In this document: positions 34,403-43,825 of the stretch, piece by piece
How positions within the stretch are numbered: position 1 is the stretch's first letter
Layout of the letters: each line of letters opens with the position of its first letter
NCBI GenBank assembly: GCA_026418275.1
Contig: JAOABQ010000006.1
Coordinates: forward strand, 1 to 55,721
Direction of reading: 5' to 3'
Source of the DNA: Clostridia bacterium
GTDB lineage: Bacteria > Bacillota > Clostridia > Acetivibrionales > DSM-2933
DNA: 55,721 nucleotides
Notes under the pieces: generated by a model
Databases searched by the model: none
The model's input: the letters and a program-made list of their open reading frames with translations, nothing else
What the model was told of the DNA's origin: nothing
Position numbers and translations under genes: made by a program

Positions 34403-35512
34403 ATGTCATTGGAATTTCAGGATAACAAAAGCAAACTCAAATGGATTGCAATAGGGTTAATCGTACTGGTTATCATCGGGGGAGTTGCATATGGTGCATG
34501 GAAGGGAGCAACAAGAGAAACCACACCTTCTTCCGTAACTCGAGATGCAGGTGGCGGGCAGAACGATTCTTCAAAGCCGGGCGAAGAGAAGCTGGATGAA
34601 CTTAGGACCTGGTCCAGAAAGGATTGTTCCCTGGCACCCTGGCTGGTTACAGACAAACTGGGATATTTCAAAGAACAGGGAATTAAGCTGGTATTTACCG
34701 GTGAGCTTCAGGCAAATCAGCAAATCGCATCCATCATTAGCGGGGATAACGATGTTGCTAGCACACATCCCAATTCTTTGGCTGTTGCGGTCAATGGAGG
34801 TGCGAAGCTGGTAGGGGTCAGTAGAGGCATTATTGAACCGGATGAAAGCATTGATCCTAAATTCCGCCATATGTGGTGGTTTGTAAATCCTGCCAAGCAC
34901 CCGGATATAAAAACCTTTGCAGATCTTAAAAATATTAAGGGAAAGATAAAAATCACTTCTACAACCAAGAATATTTGTACAGATTTTCTCAATAATGCAC
35001 TGGCAAATAAATTCGGAATACCTATTGATAAGTTTGAATGGGTAACCATGCCGGATATACAGGCTATACAAGCCTTAAAGCAGGGGCTTATCGATATTGC
35101 TCCGGTACACCCCCCATTTTATAAGGGAATGGAGGATGCGGGGGCTTTAAAAATTGCGGATTCCTACGAAACCGGTTTAGGTGCTTTGGCAGGACTGACC
35201 ACCTATTACTTCAGAGACGATTTCATAAAGGAAAACCAGGATTTGGTCAAGCGTTTTGTGAAAGCTATCAGCAAAGGCCAGAGATATGCCAATGAGCATC
35301 CTGATGAGGTTGCCAAATGGACTTCTGAGGCCATTGGGGTACCTGTCACCGGAAATCACTGGTATTCAGACGATACAACCATTGATGAAACACAGTTCAT
35401 ACCTTGGATCAAGCAATTGGAAGAAAACAAAGTCATTCCGGATGGGAAGATAAAACCTTCGGATTTGGTTGTTCATGTCTTTGAAAAGTATGGTAATGAA
35501 AAAGGGTCATAA
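34403..35512 (+). CDS. NMT1/SsuA-type substrate-binding protein with membrane anchor (4)
   Basis: The start at 34403 follows AGGGAGA; an ATG at 34358 directly after the permease lacks a site. 369 residues. Instead of a lipobox there is a single N-terminal membrane anchor (WIAIGLIVLVIIGGVAYGAW, about 15-34) and a Ser/Gly linker. The mature domain (LAPWLVTDKLGYFKEQGI; STHPNSLAVAVNGGAKLVGV) is of the same family as the protein at 20301. A membrane-tethered rather than lipid-anchored binding protein is a small oddity. It ends this transporter unit. Confidence 0.85.
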   Translation: MSLEFQDNKSKLKWIAIGLIVLVIIGGVAYGAWKGATRETTPSSVTRDAGGGQNDSSKPGEEKLDELRTWSRKDCSLAPWLVTDKLGYFKEQGIKLVFTGELQANQQIASIISGDNDVASTHPNSLAVAVNGGAKLVGVSRGIIEPDESIDPKFRHMWWFVNPAKHPDIKTFADLKNIKGKIKITSTTKNICTDFLNNALANKFGIPIDKFEWVTMPDIQAIQALKQGLIDIAPVHPPFYKGMEDAGALKIADSYETGLGALAGLTTYYFRDDFIKENQDLVKRFVKAISKGQRYANEHPDEVAKWTSEAIGVPVTGNHWYSDDTTIDETQFIPWIKQLEENKVIPDGKIKPSDLVVHVFEKYGNEKGS

Positions 35513-35565
35513 ATCATGATACAAAGAACATCCTAAAATAATGATACCAAATTATACTAAACCTA

Positions 35566-35594
35566 TTGACATAGTAAAACTTATGGTTTAAAAT
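35566..35594 (+). promoter_or_regulatory. Promoter of the NifB-NifX-NifH unit
   Basis: TTGACA (35566-35571), 17-nt spacer, TAAAAT (35589-35594), with ACTAAACCTATTGACATAG upstream and GATAGGAAAAGT downstream as at 24450. Confidence 0.8.
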
Positions 35595-35648
35595 ATAGTA
35601 AAGTGATAGGAAAAGTTGGTATATAATATATTTTAAAAAACGGATTAG

Positions 35649-35716
35649 TTGACCAGAAAGACTGGAGGCTAAGATTTCAACCTTTTAGGGGTTGTTTATC
35701 TTAGCCTTTTGTGTTT
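35649..35716 (+). promoter_or_regulatory. Hairpin-terminator leader L6
   Basis: Hairpin 1: GA-CCAG-AAAGA-CTGG-AGG. Hairpin 2: AGGCTAAGAT pairs with ATCTTAGCCT with an inner CAACC/GGTTG stem, then TTTTGTGTTTTT. It sits between the 35566 promoter and the NifB-like gene, so the common maturation set is under the same control as the D-K units. Confidence 0.8.
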
Positions 35717-35752
35717 TTCAAGCAAATTATTTACTTGAAAGGAGATGTTTTT

Positions 35753-36646
35753 ATGGGGGGCTGCCTTCAAACAAAGATAAACAGCAAGTATGACCATTTG
35801 GTTAAAAAGCACCCCTGCTTCAGCGGCGAGGCACATTTCAAGTACGGACGCATCCATTTGCCCGTAAGCCCTGTGTGCAATATTCAATGTAAGTTTTGTA
35901 AGCGGAGCTTTAATAAATGTGAAAAAAGGCCTGGGGTAGCAAGTACCATATTATCGCCCGAAAAAGCATTAACAGTAGTAGACCGTGCATTGGAGCTTTG
36001 CCCTGAAATAACCGTGGTTGGGATTGCAGGACCAGGAGATACGCTGGCAACGCCCCACGCATTGGACACTTTCCAACTAGTGCATGAAAAATATCCTCAT
36101 TTATTGAATTGTCTTAGCACCAACGGCCTGATGCTTAAAGAGTATGCCGAGAGAATCGTTAAAGTCGGGGTAAAAACTGTGACGGTAACCGTCAATGCAG
36201 TCAATGCAGATATTTTACAGAATGTTTGTTCTTATATCGTATATAACGGCAAGCAAATGGTAGGTAAAGAAGCGGCGTTATGGCTGCTGCTGGCACAGTT
36301 GGCGGGTATAAAAAAGGTAAGCGATTTGGGAGTGGCGGTCAAAATTAATACGGTTCTCATCCCCGGCATCAATGATGGGCACATAGGTGAGATTGCAAGA
36401 GTAACGGCAGGTGTTGGGGCCTCGCTTATCAATATCATTCCTTTAATTCCGCAAAATGAAATGGAAAGCTTCCACCCGCCCGATTGCAACGAACTCAATA
36501 CCGCTAGGGAAGCTGCCGGGGAACACCTTCCTGTTTTCAGGCATTGCCAGCAGTGCCGTGCCGATGCCTGCGGGATACCGGGGAAAGGAATTGATTTGGG
36601 CGATATGCTTTATGAACACAGGGTTGAAACATTTTCCCATGGTTAA
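35753..36646 (+). CDS. NifB-like radical SAM cofactor maturase
   Basis: The start at 35753 follows AAAGGAGATG. 297 residues. HPC at 20-22 and the radical SAM motif Cys42-x3-Cys46-x2-Cys49 (PVCNIQCKFCKRSF) with KRPGV downstream are the signature of NifB, as is the C-terminal HCQQCRADACG motif for extra cluster binding. It lacks the C-terminal NifX-like domain found in many NifB proteins; that domain is encoded by the next gene. It is expected to build a carbide-containing Fe-S core (NifB-co-like) for the D-K proteins. It is the only such gene in the window. Confidence 0.92.
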   Translation: MGGCLQTKINSKYDHLVKKHPCFSGEAHFKYGRIHLPVSPVCNIQCKFCKRSFNKCEKRPGVASTILSPEKALTVVDRALELCPEITVVGIAGPGDTLATPHALDTFQLVHEKYPHLLNCLSTNGLMLKEYAERIVKVGVKTVTVTVNAVNADILQNVCSYIVYNGKQMVGKEAALWLLLAQLAGIKKVSDLGVAVKINTVLIPGINDGHIGEIARVTAGVGASLINIIPLIPQNEMESFHPPDCNELNTAREAAGEHLPVFRHCQQCRADACGIPGKGIDLGDMLYEHRVETFSHG

Positions 36647-36663
36647 GAGGAGGTGGTCAATGG

Positions 36664-37017
36664 ATGGCATACAGGGTAGCAGTAGCAAGCAGTGATGGAA
36701 AGGTCGTTAATCAGCATTTTGGAAGAAGCAGACAATTTCTCATATTTGAAATAACCGACAGTGGAGAATGGAGTTTAGTTGAACACCGGGAAAATGTACC
36801 TCCTTGCGGCTTTGGCGATCACCATGAGGATGGGATGAAAAGATCGGTAGAACTTTTGTCCGATTGCAGCAAGGTGCTTGTAAGCCAGATCGGCCCGGGA
36901 GCAGAGCAGGCTCTTAAATTAAAAGGCATTACGGCCTATGCGATTACAGATTTTATTGAAAATGCTTTCCAAAAATTAATTGAATACGACAAAAAAACAT
37001 TTAGACTAGGGGTGTAA
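36664..37017 (+). CDS. NifX/NafY-type cofactor-binding protein
   Basis: 117 residues of the dinitrogenase iron-molybdenum cofactor binding family: VAVASSDGKVVNQHFGRSRQFLIFEI (about 4-29), HHEDGMKRSVELLSDCSKVLVSQIGPGA in the middle, ending in a short helix. The family carries NifB-co or related clusters from NifB to the target protein. The gene lies 17 nt after NifB and 2 nt before NifH, so the three probably act together. It replaces the C-terminal domain missing from the NifB-like protein. Confidence 0.88.
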   Translation: MAYRVAVASSDGKVVNQHFGRSRQFLIFEITDSGEWSLVEHRENVPPCGFGDHHEDGMKRSVELLSDCSKVLVSQIGPGAEQALKLKGITAYAITDFIENAFQKLIEYDKKTFRLGV

Positions 37018-37019
37018 AA

Positions 37020-37898
37020 ATGGCAAAGAAAATTAAACAAATTGCAATTTACGGTAAGGGTGGAATTGGAAAATCCACAACCACCTCAAACATCAGTGCG
37101 GCTTTATCCACTGCAGGCTATAAGGTAATGCAGTTTGGCTGTGATCCCAAAAGCGATTCTACCAATACCCTAAGGGGTGGCAAGTACATACCGACTGTTT
37201 TGGATACGTTGAGGGAAAAAAATGTTGTAAAGGCACATGAAGTCATATTCCAGGGCTTCAACGGAATTTACTGCGTAGAAGCGGGTGGACCTGCGCCGGG
37301 GGTAGGCTGCGCGGGCCGCGGTATCATTACCGCAGTACAGCTTTTCAAGCAGCAAAAGGTATTTGAAGAGCTTGACCTGGATTTTGTAATTTATGATGTA
37401 CTAGGTGACGTAGTATGCGGAGGTTTTGCCGTGCCGGTACGTGAAGGAATTGCAGAGCACGTTTTTACCGTTTCCTCCGCTGATTTTATGGCAGTCTATG
37501 CGGCCAACAACCTTTTTAAAGGGATTCAAAAATACTCCAATTCCGGGGGGGCACTCCTTGGCGGAGTCATTGCAAATTCCATCAACGCACCTTATGCAAA
37601 GGAGATTATTGATGACTTTGTAAGAAAGACCAACACACAAGTGGTGGAATATGTGCCAAGATCGGTTACCGTAACCCAGAGCGAGCTGCAAGGGAAAACT
37701 ACCATAGAGGCTGCACCGGACTCCAAACAAGCCGGGGTATACCGAAGTCTGGCTAATAAGATTGCCGAGCACGACCAATCCAAGGTGCCGACGCCTCTTG
37801 AAATAGGCGCACTTAGGGAGTGGGCTTCAAAATGGGGCGATTATCTTCTTGCCCTTGAGACAGGTGAGGTAAGGCCGGAAGCAGTAGGAAACATATAA
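37020..37898 (+). CDS. Nitrogenase-like Fe protein (NifH-like reductase)
   Basis: 292 residues. P-loop GKGGIGKST (12-20), the 4Fe-4S ligands Cys97 (GVGCAGRG) and Cys133 (VVCGGFAVP), and Arg100, the ADP-ribosylation site of NifH, are all present. Length and wording are near those of true NifH. As a homodimer it would deliver electrons to component 1 with ATP hydrolysis. It is the only Fe protein gene here, although there are three intact D-K pairs and a fourth decayed one, so it must serve all of them unless others lie outside the window. Confidence 0.93.
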   Translation: MAKKIKQIAIYGKGGIGKSTTTSNISAALSTAGYKVMQFGCDPKSDSTNTLRGGKYIPTVLDTLREKNVVKAHEVIFQGFNGIYCVEAGGPAPGVGCAGRGIITAVQLFKQQKVFEELDLDFVIYDVLGDVVCGGFAVPVREGIAEHVFTVSSADFMAVYAANNLFKGIQKYSNSGGALLGGVIANSINAPYAKEIIDDFVRKTNTQVVEYVPRSVTVTQSELQGKTTIEAAPDSKQAGVYRSLANKIAEHDQSKVPTPLEIGALREWASKWGDYLLALETGEVRPEAVGNI

Positions 37899-37925
37899 GC
37901 CTTTTAACAGGGTTTAAAGTTTTTT

Positions 37926-37965
37926 AATGGCGATAAGCGTATCATTACCGGCTTGTCGCCATTTT
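37926..37965 (+). terminator. Terminator after the NifH-like gene
   Basis: AATGGCGATAAGC pairs with GCTTGTCGCCATT and is followed by TTC; the T-run is short. It separates the maturation unit from copA. Confidence 0.65.
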
Positions 37966-38012
37966 CAAAAGAAGCGTTTATTTAATTTCAATTGATTTGA
38001 GGGTGTGATTTT

Positions 38013-40304
38013 GTGATTTTAAGGGCTACTGTAAAAATTGGCGGAATGAGCTGTGCCATGTGTTCAGCCAGGATTGAAAAAGGACTTTTGAGGCTTGACG
38101 GTATTTCTAAGGCTTCCGTCAGCTTTGCTTCTGAAAAAGCAATACTTGAGTATGAACAAGGAAAAACAGACCTGTCAAAAATTGTTGAAAAAATAGAAGC
38201 ACTGGGGTTTTCGGTGCTCCATCCGGTAGAGGATCAAAACCAAACCTTGTTGAGGAAAGATAATCATGAAAGCAGGAAACTTAGAAATCTTTTTATCACA
38301 TCTGCCATACTAAGCCTCCCCATGCTTTTTATGATGCTCATTGGGGGCTTGAATGCCTGCGGTGAATATGTGGATCCGTCTACCGAGTCAAGATTTTCAT
38401 TGTTTTTGGAGTCACTCCGGTACAAAACACTTTTTTTACATGACTGGAGACTTCAACTTGCACTTTCGGCACCGGTTCAATTTATCATCGGTTTCAGGTT
38501 TTATAAAAACGCCTTCCATGCACTTAAATCAAAAAGTGCCAATATGGATGTTTTGGTAGCTTTAGGCACCACCGCTACTTTCTTATTCAGTCTTTATATT
38601 TCCATTTATGGTATTGCCGATGAATATGGAATGAAAAACGTATATTACGAAGCATCCGTTTTTATCATTACCCTTGTGCTCCTCGGAAAATACATTGAAA
38701 CAGTGGCAAAAGTGAGGACATCCGATGCCATTCAAATGTTATTTGAGCTTAAAGCCAAAAAAGCCCGGATTTTGAAAGGTATTGAGGAAATTGACATACC
38801 GGTGGAAGAAGTTAAAGTAGGAGATATCATTGTTGTACGTCCCGGTGAAAAAATACCGGTGGACGGAGTCATTGTAGAAGGCTGTTCTACCATTGACGAA
38901 TCCATGCTTTCGGGAGAGAGTATTCCCGTTGAAAAGCATGAGGGGGACGAAGTGACCGGCGCCTCGATCAATAAGTTTGGCACATTTAAATTCAAGGCAA
39001 CCAAAGTCGGAAGCGAAACCAAGCTTGCCCAAATCATTCAATTGGTCGAAGGGGCCCAAGGAAGTAAAGCACCCATACAAAAAATCGCAGACCGGGTATG
39101 TAAACTATTTATTCCGGTTGTGGTGCTGGTATCCATCGCTACATTTTTAATTTGGTATTTTGTTATTTACCACGGCGTCTTTTTTGTAATTGAACATCCC
39201 ATTTTATATGCGGTATCCGTATTGGTGGTTTCCTGTCCCTGTGCGTTGGGACTTGCAACACCCACAGCCATCATGGTGGGTATGGGCCAGGGGGCAAAAA
39301 ACGGTATTTTGATTAAAAACGGCGAAGAACTGGAAAAGGCCTGCCGGATCAATGTGGTTGTTCTTGACAAGACGGGGACCATCACCACTGGAAATCCTGA
39401 GATTACTGACTTTATTGCCCTACATCCCGATAATGGTATCTATTCAAAAGAAACACTTTTTAAACTGGCGGGGATTTCTGAAAAGAAATCCGAACATCCG
39501 TTGGGAGAAGCAATTTATAAAAAAGTAAAGGAAGAAAACGGAGAAGAGCTTCCGGATCCCGATGAGTTTGAGGCGGTTCCAGGAAAGGGTGTCATTGCTT
39601 TTTATGAAGGATATGAGATCCTTGTGGGGACACTTAAGTTTATAAAAGAGAAATTGACATTATCATCTGATTCGACGGATTTGTTGGATTTATTGCATAC
39701 CCGGGGTAAAACTGCTGTTCTTATGGCGGTGAATGGCAAGCTTGAAGCTGTCATAGGGCTTTCGGACACCGTGAAGGATCACTCCCTAATAGCTGTATCC
39801 GAGCTTTATAAAATGGGAATCGACGTTTTTATGCTTACGGGTGACAATCAAAAGACAGCAGAGGCCGTTGCCGAAAAAGTGGGTATTCAACATGTTATTG
39901 CAGAAGTTTTACCACAAAATAAAGCTGAGGTTGTTGAAAAACTAAAAAAACAAGGTAAATTTGTTGCCATGGTAGGTGACGGCATCAATGACGCACCGGC
40001 ACTTGCAACAGCAGATATAGGCTTTGCTGTAGGCAAAGGAACAGACATAGCCATTGAAACAGCAGACGTTGTTCTTTTAAGAGATGACCTTCTCACCTTG
40101 CCTACCGCCATCAAACTTTCCCGTAAAACCATGTCAAAGATAAAACAGAACCTGTTTTGGGCATTTATTTATAATTTAATCGGCATTCCTTTTGCAGCCA
40201 CCGGCAATTTAAGTCCCGAGCTGGCAGCAGGTGCCATGGCTTTAAGTTCTGTGTCCGTTCTGATGAATTCATTAAGCTTGAAGCGGTTTAAAGCATTTAA
40301 ATAG
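38013..40304 (+). CDS. copA: Copper-translocating P-type ATPase
   Basis: 763 residues with a GTG start after GAGGGTG. One N-terminal heavy-metal-associated domain carries GMSCAMC (Cys14, Cys17). The membrane CPC motif (Cys408, Cys410), phosphorylation site DKTGT (Asp452), GDGIND and the SEHPLG loop are those of class IB Cu+ ATPases. It exports Cu+ across the membrane. It heads a group with a cupredoxin-fused membrane protein, so the pair probably handles copper in the cell envelope. Copper attacks exposed Fe-S clusters, which may explain its placement next to a large set of Fe-S enzymes. Confidence 0.93.
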   Translation: MILRATVKIGGMSCAMCSARIEKGLLRLDGISKASVSFASEKAILEYEQGKTDLSKIVEKIEALGFSVLHPVEDQNQTLLRKDNHESRKLRNLFITSAILSLPMLFMMLIGGLNACGEYVDPSTESRFSLFLESLRYKTLFLHDWRLQLALSAPVQFIIGFRFYKNAFHALKSKSANMDVLVALGTTATFLFSLYISIYGIADEYGMKNVYYEASVFIITLVLLGKYIETVAKVRTSDAIQMLFELKAKKARILKGIEEIDIPVEEVKVGDIIVVRPGEKIPVDGVIVEGCSTIDESMLSGESIPVEKHEGDEVTGASINKFGTFKFKATKVGSETKLAQIIQLVEGAQGSKAPIQKIADRVCKLFIPVVVLVSIATFLIWYFVIYHGVFFVIEHPILYAVSVLVVSCPCALGLATPTAIMVGMGQGAKNGILIKNGEELEKACRINVVVLDKTGTITTGNPEITDFIALHPDNGIYSKETLFKLAGISEKKSEHPLGEAIYKKVKEENGEELPDPDEFEAVPGKGVIAFYEGYEILVGTLKFIKEKLTLSSDSTDLLDLLHTRGKTAVLMAVNGKLEAVIGLSDTVKDHSLIAVSELYKMGIDVFMLTGDNQKTAEAVAEKVGIQHVIAEVLPQNKAEVVEKLKKQGKFVAMVGDGINDAPALATADIGFAVGKGTDIAIETADVVLLRDDLLTLPTAIKLSRKTMSKIKQNLFWAFIYNLIGIPFAATGNLSPELAAGAMALSSVSVLMNSLSLKRFKAFK

Positions 40305-40324
40305 TATCTTAAGAAGGTGTTCCT

Positions 40325-41821
40325 ATGGCTCATGGTTATATCAATAAAAAAAGACTTTTACACCTAACTAAATTTTCTGAAAAGGCATTGGGTGTTCTAG
40401 TCATAAGTATGGTTTTAATTGCTGCCGGTGTGGCGTTAAAACGGATATTTCACATCAATCCCGGCAAATTGCTCAAGAGTCTATTTATGTTGGAATATTT
40501 GCCTGATTTGAGCAATCATGCAAGTTACGGGCTGATCTTTGTATTTGGAGTACTTACATCCATTCACTGCCTGGGAATGTGTGGGGGAATTGTTATGTCC
40601 CAGTGTGTGGGTGTAATGGAGCTGAAAGAGCAAACCCCGGAAAAACGAGCCTATAAGTGGCTTGTCCCGTCCATGCTCTACAACTTTGGAAGAATTGCTT
40701 CCTATACCGTTTTGGGTGGTATTGTCGGAGGCCTGGGACATATCATAAGCTTTCCGGGAACGTGGAAAGGAACCGTTCCTATTATAGGCGGAATCTTTCT
40801 CATTATAATGGCAATCAATCTTTGGGGTATATTTCCTTTATTACGGCGGTTTAACATCAGGATGCCCTTTTTTCTTACAAAAAAAATGATGCACGGTACA
40901 GTAAATAATCCTTTATATGTAGGATTGCTGAGCGGACTTATGCCCTGCGGCCCTTTACAGATTGTTCAGCTATATGCTTTGGGTACCCGAAGCATCATGA
41001 TGGGTGCTGTTTCCATGTTCGTATTTTCGGTTGGGACCCTGCCTATCCTATTTGTTTTCGGGGCACTGAGCACGCTCATAACCAAGAAGAATTCAATAAA
41101 AATTTTAAGGCTGAGTGCGGTGGTGGTACTTCTATTGGGAATGGGTATGATTGGAAGAGGCTTGGCATTAGCCGGAATATCCCTGCCTTTTTTAAATCAT
41201 GGTGATCATGAACAAAGCAGCATTGCCCAAATAGAAGAGATTTCTACGAATAGGGAAAAAGAGGTACCTTCATGTTCCATGATGCAAGATGCAGAAGTCA
41301 AAACCGAAGCTTTTAATAATGTTCATTCCAAGAATTGCAATAGTGCAAAAAATGGTTCATTTGCTGTTGGAACCGATTCGGCGGAAAGCGGCAAAGACCC
41401 TTTATATAAGAGTCCTGATGAAGGCACCTCAAAAATAACAGATCATCCTGAAACAAAATCAAATACCAATAAAACGGACCTAAATCAACCGGGTTCCAAA
41501 GCACCTACCCAAAATACCGGAAAAGCAGAAGAAAAAAGCGTTCAAAAAATTCAGACCCTAAGGGCAAAAATAGAATCCGGCAGTTATCCTTCCATTACCG
41601 TTCAAAAAAACATTCCGGTAAAATGGATTCTTATTGCTGATGAAAATGACTTAAATGAGTGCAATAATGCAATTGTAATACCCAAGCTTAAAATAGAAAA
41701 AAACCTGGAGGCAGGAGAAAACATCATTGAGTTTACGCCGGACAAAACAGGGGAAATCATTTATACCTGTTGGATGGGAATGATAAAAAGCAAAATTAAG
41801 GTTGTGGAGCAGTTAAAATAA
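40325..41821 (+). CDS. DsbD_2/SafE-like membrane protein fused to a cupredoxin-like domain
   Basis: 498 residues. Residues 1-290 are a multi-spanning domain of the sulfite exporter TauE/SafE (DsbD_2) family, with paired Cys in HCLGMCGGIVMSQC (about 80-93) and SGLMPCGP near 200. A long low-complexity linker (about 300-400) follows, then a C-terminal beta domain with NIPVKWIL, FTPDKTGEIIYTCWMGM, typical of cupredoxin-like copper sites. It starts 20 nt after copA. It probably moves copper or reducing equivalents through the membrane and presents copper to an extracytoplasmic site. The fusion makes a copper role more likely than sulfite export. Confidence 0.8.
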   Translation: MAHGYINKKRLLHLTKFSEKALGVLVISMVLIAAGVALKRIFHINPGKLLKSLFMLEYLPDLSNHASYGLIFVFGVLTSIHCLGMCGGIVMSQCVGVMELKEQTPEKRAYKWLVPSMLYNFGRIASYTVLGGIVGGLGHIISFPGTWKGTVPIIGGIFLIIMAINLWGIFPLLRRFNIRMPFFLTKKMMHGTVNNPLYVGLLSGLMPCGPLQIVQLYALGTRSIMMGAVSMFVFSVGTLPILFVFGALSTLITKKNSIKILRLSAVVVLLLGMGMIGRGLALAGISLPFLNHGDHEQSSIAQIEEISTNREKEVPSCSMMQDAEVKTEAFNNVHSKNCNSAKNGSFAVGTDSAESGKDPLYKSPDEGTSKITDHPETKSNTNKTDLNQPGSKAPTQNTGKAEEKSVQKIQTLRAKIESGSYPSITVQKNIPVKWILIADENDLNECNNAIVIPKLKIEKNLEAGENIIEFTPDKTGEIIYTCWMGMIKSKIKVVEQLK

Positions 41822-41847
41822 AAAGTTCATAATAGGAGGAGCGTATC

Positions 41848-43173
41848 ATGAAAATAAAACGAAAAGTTCTAGGCAGTATATTGATTGGGATCATTGTATT
41901 ATTATATGCCATGGCACCTGTATTTGCCAATTCAAAAGACAAGGTAGAGCATTGGGCACAGAAAACCATTGATGAATTTTATGAAAAAGGTTATATATCC
42001 GGTTATTCGGACGGTTCTTTTAAGCCTGACAATCCTATTACACGAGCCGAATTTGTAACCTTGGTCAACAGGGTTTTCGGATTTAAGGAGAAAGCAAATA
42101 TTCAAATTTCCGATGCACCGGGCCAAGCCTGGTTTGGAGGAGAATTTGCCAAAGGTGTAGCAGCAGGATATGTTTCACCCAATAAAAACGGAACAATTAG
42201 GCCCTATGACCCGGTGACCAGAATAGAAGCAGCAAAGGTTATTTCGATCCTGTTGAAGTGGCAAATCCGGGAGGATCAGGAAGTACTTAAGAATTATAAG
42301 GATTTCCAATACATACCATCCTGGGGAAAGGGTTATTTACGTGCTGCACTGGAAAATAAGTATTTTCAAGGTTCACCGGATGGCTGGCTTCAACCCTTAA
42401 AGCCTGTAAGCCGTGCAGAGACGGCAGTTCTTTTATTTAAGGCAAAGGGCGGAGAATTTGACAACGGGCTTATACCGGAAACAAACGGGATTTTGGAACT
42501 AAAAGGCCTTTTATTTACGCCATGCTGCAAAGACAATAAAGAGGATTCGAAAACATGCCTGCTGATGCCCGATTGTTCGAAGGACGGGTACGGTGTCAAG
42601 GTCATCCAACCAAACGGTACGTATGGATTTTTCAAATTTGACCAAGAGGGAAATAAATTGGCCAGGGATATCCTTTTGAAAACAAAAAAACAAACCAATA
42701 TTGCCGTATCCCTTAAAGCTGTTGACGGAGTATTGAATGGAGGGAATTTAAAAGTAATCAGCTTATTGGAGGATTTGCCGTTAAATTACGAAAAAACGGA
42801 TAAACCTTCAGATAAGCATGCAGATAAGCCTTCAGGCAAGCCATCAGATAAACCTCCAGTTACTGATCCGGCACGCATAGAACAGGAATTTAAAGGTTGG
42901 CTGGGAGATTCCGATTGCAGTCCAAACCTCAGTGATCCATCTAAAATGTCTTTAAAATGCCTCAAATGCCCTCATTGTGAAAAAAGCGGGTATGGCATAT
43001 CGGTAAAACAAAGCAATGGAACGTATCAATACTATCCCTTTGATGCGGAGGGCCATAAGCTTGCAAAGGAAAGCTTTGTAGATAAGGCAAAGAATGATCA
43101 ATTGCCTGAATTGCTTGTTAAAGGGACTCTTGAAGGCAATATTATTCATATACAATCCATCAGTGAATTTTAA
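41848..43173 (+). CDS. S-layer-homology protein with duplicated Cys-rich domain
   Basis: 441 residues. Signal peptide (1-27), then three SLH repeats (about 33-205, with HWAQKTIDEFYEKGYISGYSDG, TRAEFVTLVNR, RAETAVLLFKAKG), which anchor it to the cell wall. The C-terminal half contains two related domains (about 212-310 and 345-440), each with a clustered-Cys head (CC...C...C; C...C..C..C), a GYGVKV/GYGISV strand, a NGTYGFF/NGTYQYY strand and a FDQEGNKLA/FDAEGHKLA turn, joined by a Lys/Pro/Ser linker. I do not recognise this domain; it may be a small OB-like metal site. Adjacent copper genes suggest a copper-binding surface protein. Confidence 0.8.
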   Translation: MKIKRKVLGSILIGIIVLLYAMAPVFANSKDKVEHWAQKTIDEFYEKGYISGYSDGSFKPDNPITRAEFVTLVNRVFGFKEKANIQISDAPGQAWFGGEFAKGVAAGYVSPNKNGTIRPYDPVTRIEAAKVISILLKWQIREDQEVLKNYKDFQYIPSWGKGYLRAALENKYFQGSPDGWLQPLKPVSRAETAVLLFKAKGGEFDNGLIPETNGILELKGLLFTPCCKDNKEDSKTCLLMPDCSKDGYGVKVIQPNGTYGFFKFDQEGNKLARDILLKTKKQTNIAVSLKAVDGVLNGGNLKVISLLEDLPLNYEKTDKPSDKHADKPSGKPSDKPPVTDPARIEQEFKGWLGDSDCSPNLSDPSKMSLKCLKCPHCEKSGYGISVKQSNGTYQYYPFDAEGHKLAKESFVDKAKNDQLPELLVKGTLEGNIIHIQSISEF

Positions 43174-43254
43174 GAGTTATTATTTTAAATAACCTGCTTT
43201 CTAAAAGTGACCGACGATAAAGTTTTTTTTAAGTTTCAAAAAGGGAGGAGTTTT

Positions 43255-43782
43255 ATGCATATTCGGTTTCTTGTTCGATGGATCAAATTTTTTTTAATTT
43301 TTATTCTGTCAGGGTGTGTTGTTGTAGGAGGAGGGTTTTTAAACAAATCCTTCAAAGATGAAAAAGCTACTTTTTCCGCAGAACTGGGGGGCAATAAGGT
43401 AAAGCCTGTAGTTTTGGACCTGGCGAAACAAGGCCTCCCCAAAAAGCTTTTACAGAAAGGAAGAATTTCTATTTCCACCGGTCATGGGAAAGGGGGAATC
43501 ACCAATAAAAGAAAGGTTCTCGTAAAACTTGCAGTTAAGGTACAAGGGTTTGACGGAAGCGTAAAGCTTACTTCCACAGAGGCAACCTTTAATACCCAAG
43601 AGGGGGTTTTCGAAAAGAAGATTTCTCCGGGAGGATCCGTCCCTTTAACACTGGAACTGGATATCCCAGCCCGAAATCTTAAGAAAAAGCAAATTGAAAG
43701 TGCAAAAATCATTTTTTATGATAAGGAAAGCGGCGGCGAACTTTCGACTATACCTTTAAAAGTAGTGGATTCAAGCTTATAA
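43255..43782 (+). CDS. Lipoprotein of unknown function
   Basis: The start at 43255 follows GGGAGGAG. 175 residues with a lipobox (IFILSGC, Cys near 21) and a predominantly beta-stranded mature part (ISISTGHGKGG ... KVLVKLAVKVQGF ... PLTLELDIPA). No known domain is visible and there are no further Cys residues. It sits in the copper group between the S-layer protein and the polyferredoxin, spaced about 80 nt and 43 nt from them. A structural or binding role in the envelope is likely. Confidence 0.65.
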   Translation: MHIRFLVRWIKFFLIFILSGCVVVGGGFLNKSFKDEKATFSAELGGNKVKPVVLDLAKQGLPKKLLQKGRISISTGHGKGGITNKRKVLVKLAVKVQGFDGSVKLTSTEATFNTQEGVFEKKISPGGSVPLTLELDIPARNLKKKQIESAKIIFYDKESGGELSTIPLKVVDSSL

Positions 43783-43825
43783 ATCTTTTAATTGGACGTT
43801 AAATATACATCATGGAGGGAGTTCT

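Noticed and set aside
15904..37898. A classical nitrogen-fixation (nif) cluster
   Set aside because: No recognisable nifE, nifN, nifV, nifS/U or molybdenum transport genes, component 1 subunits are far from NifDK, and the cofactor His region is missing. The neighbours are sulfur and methyl-transfer genes.
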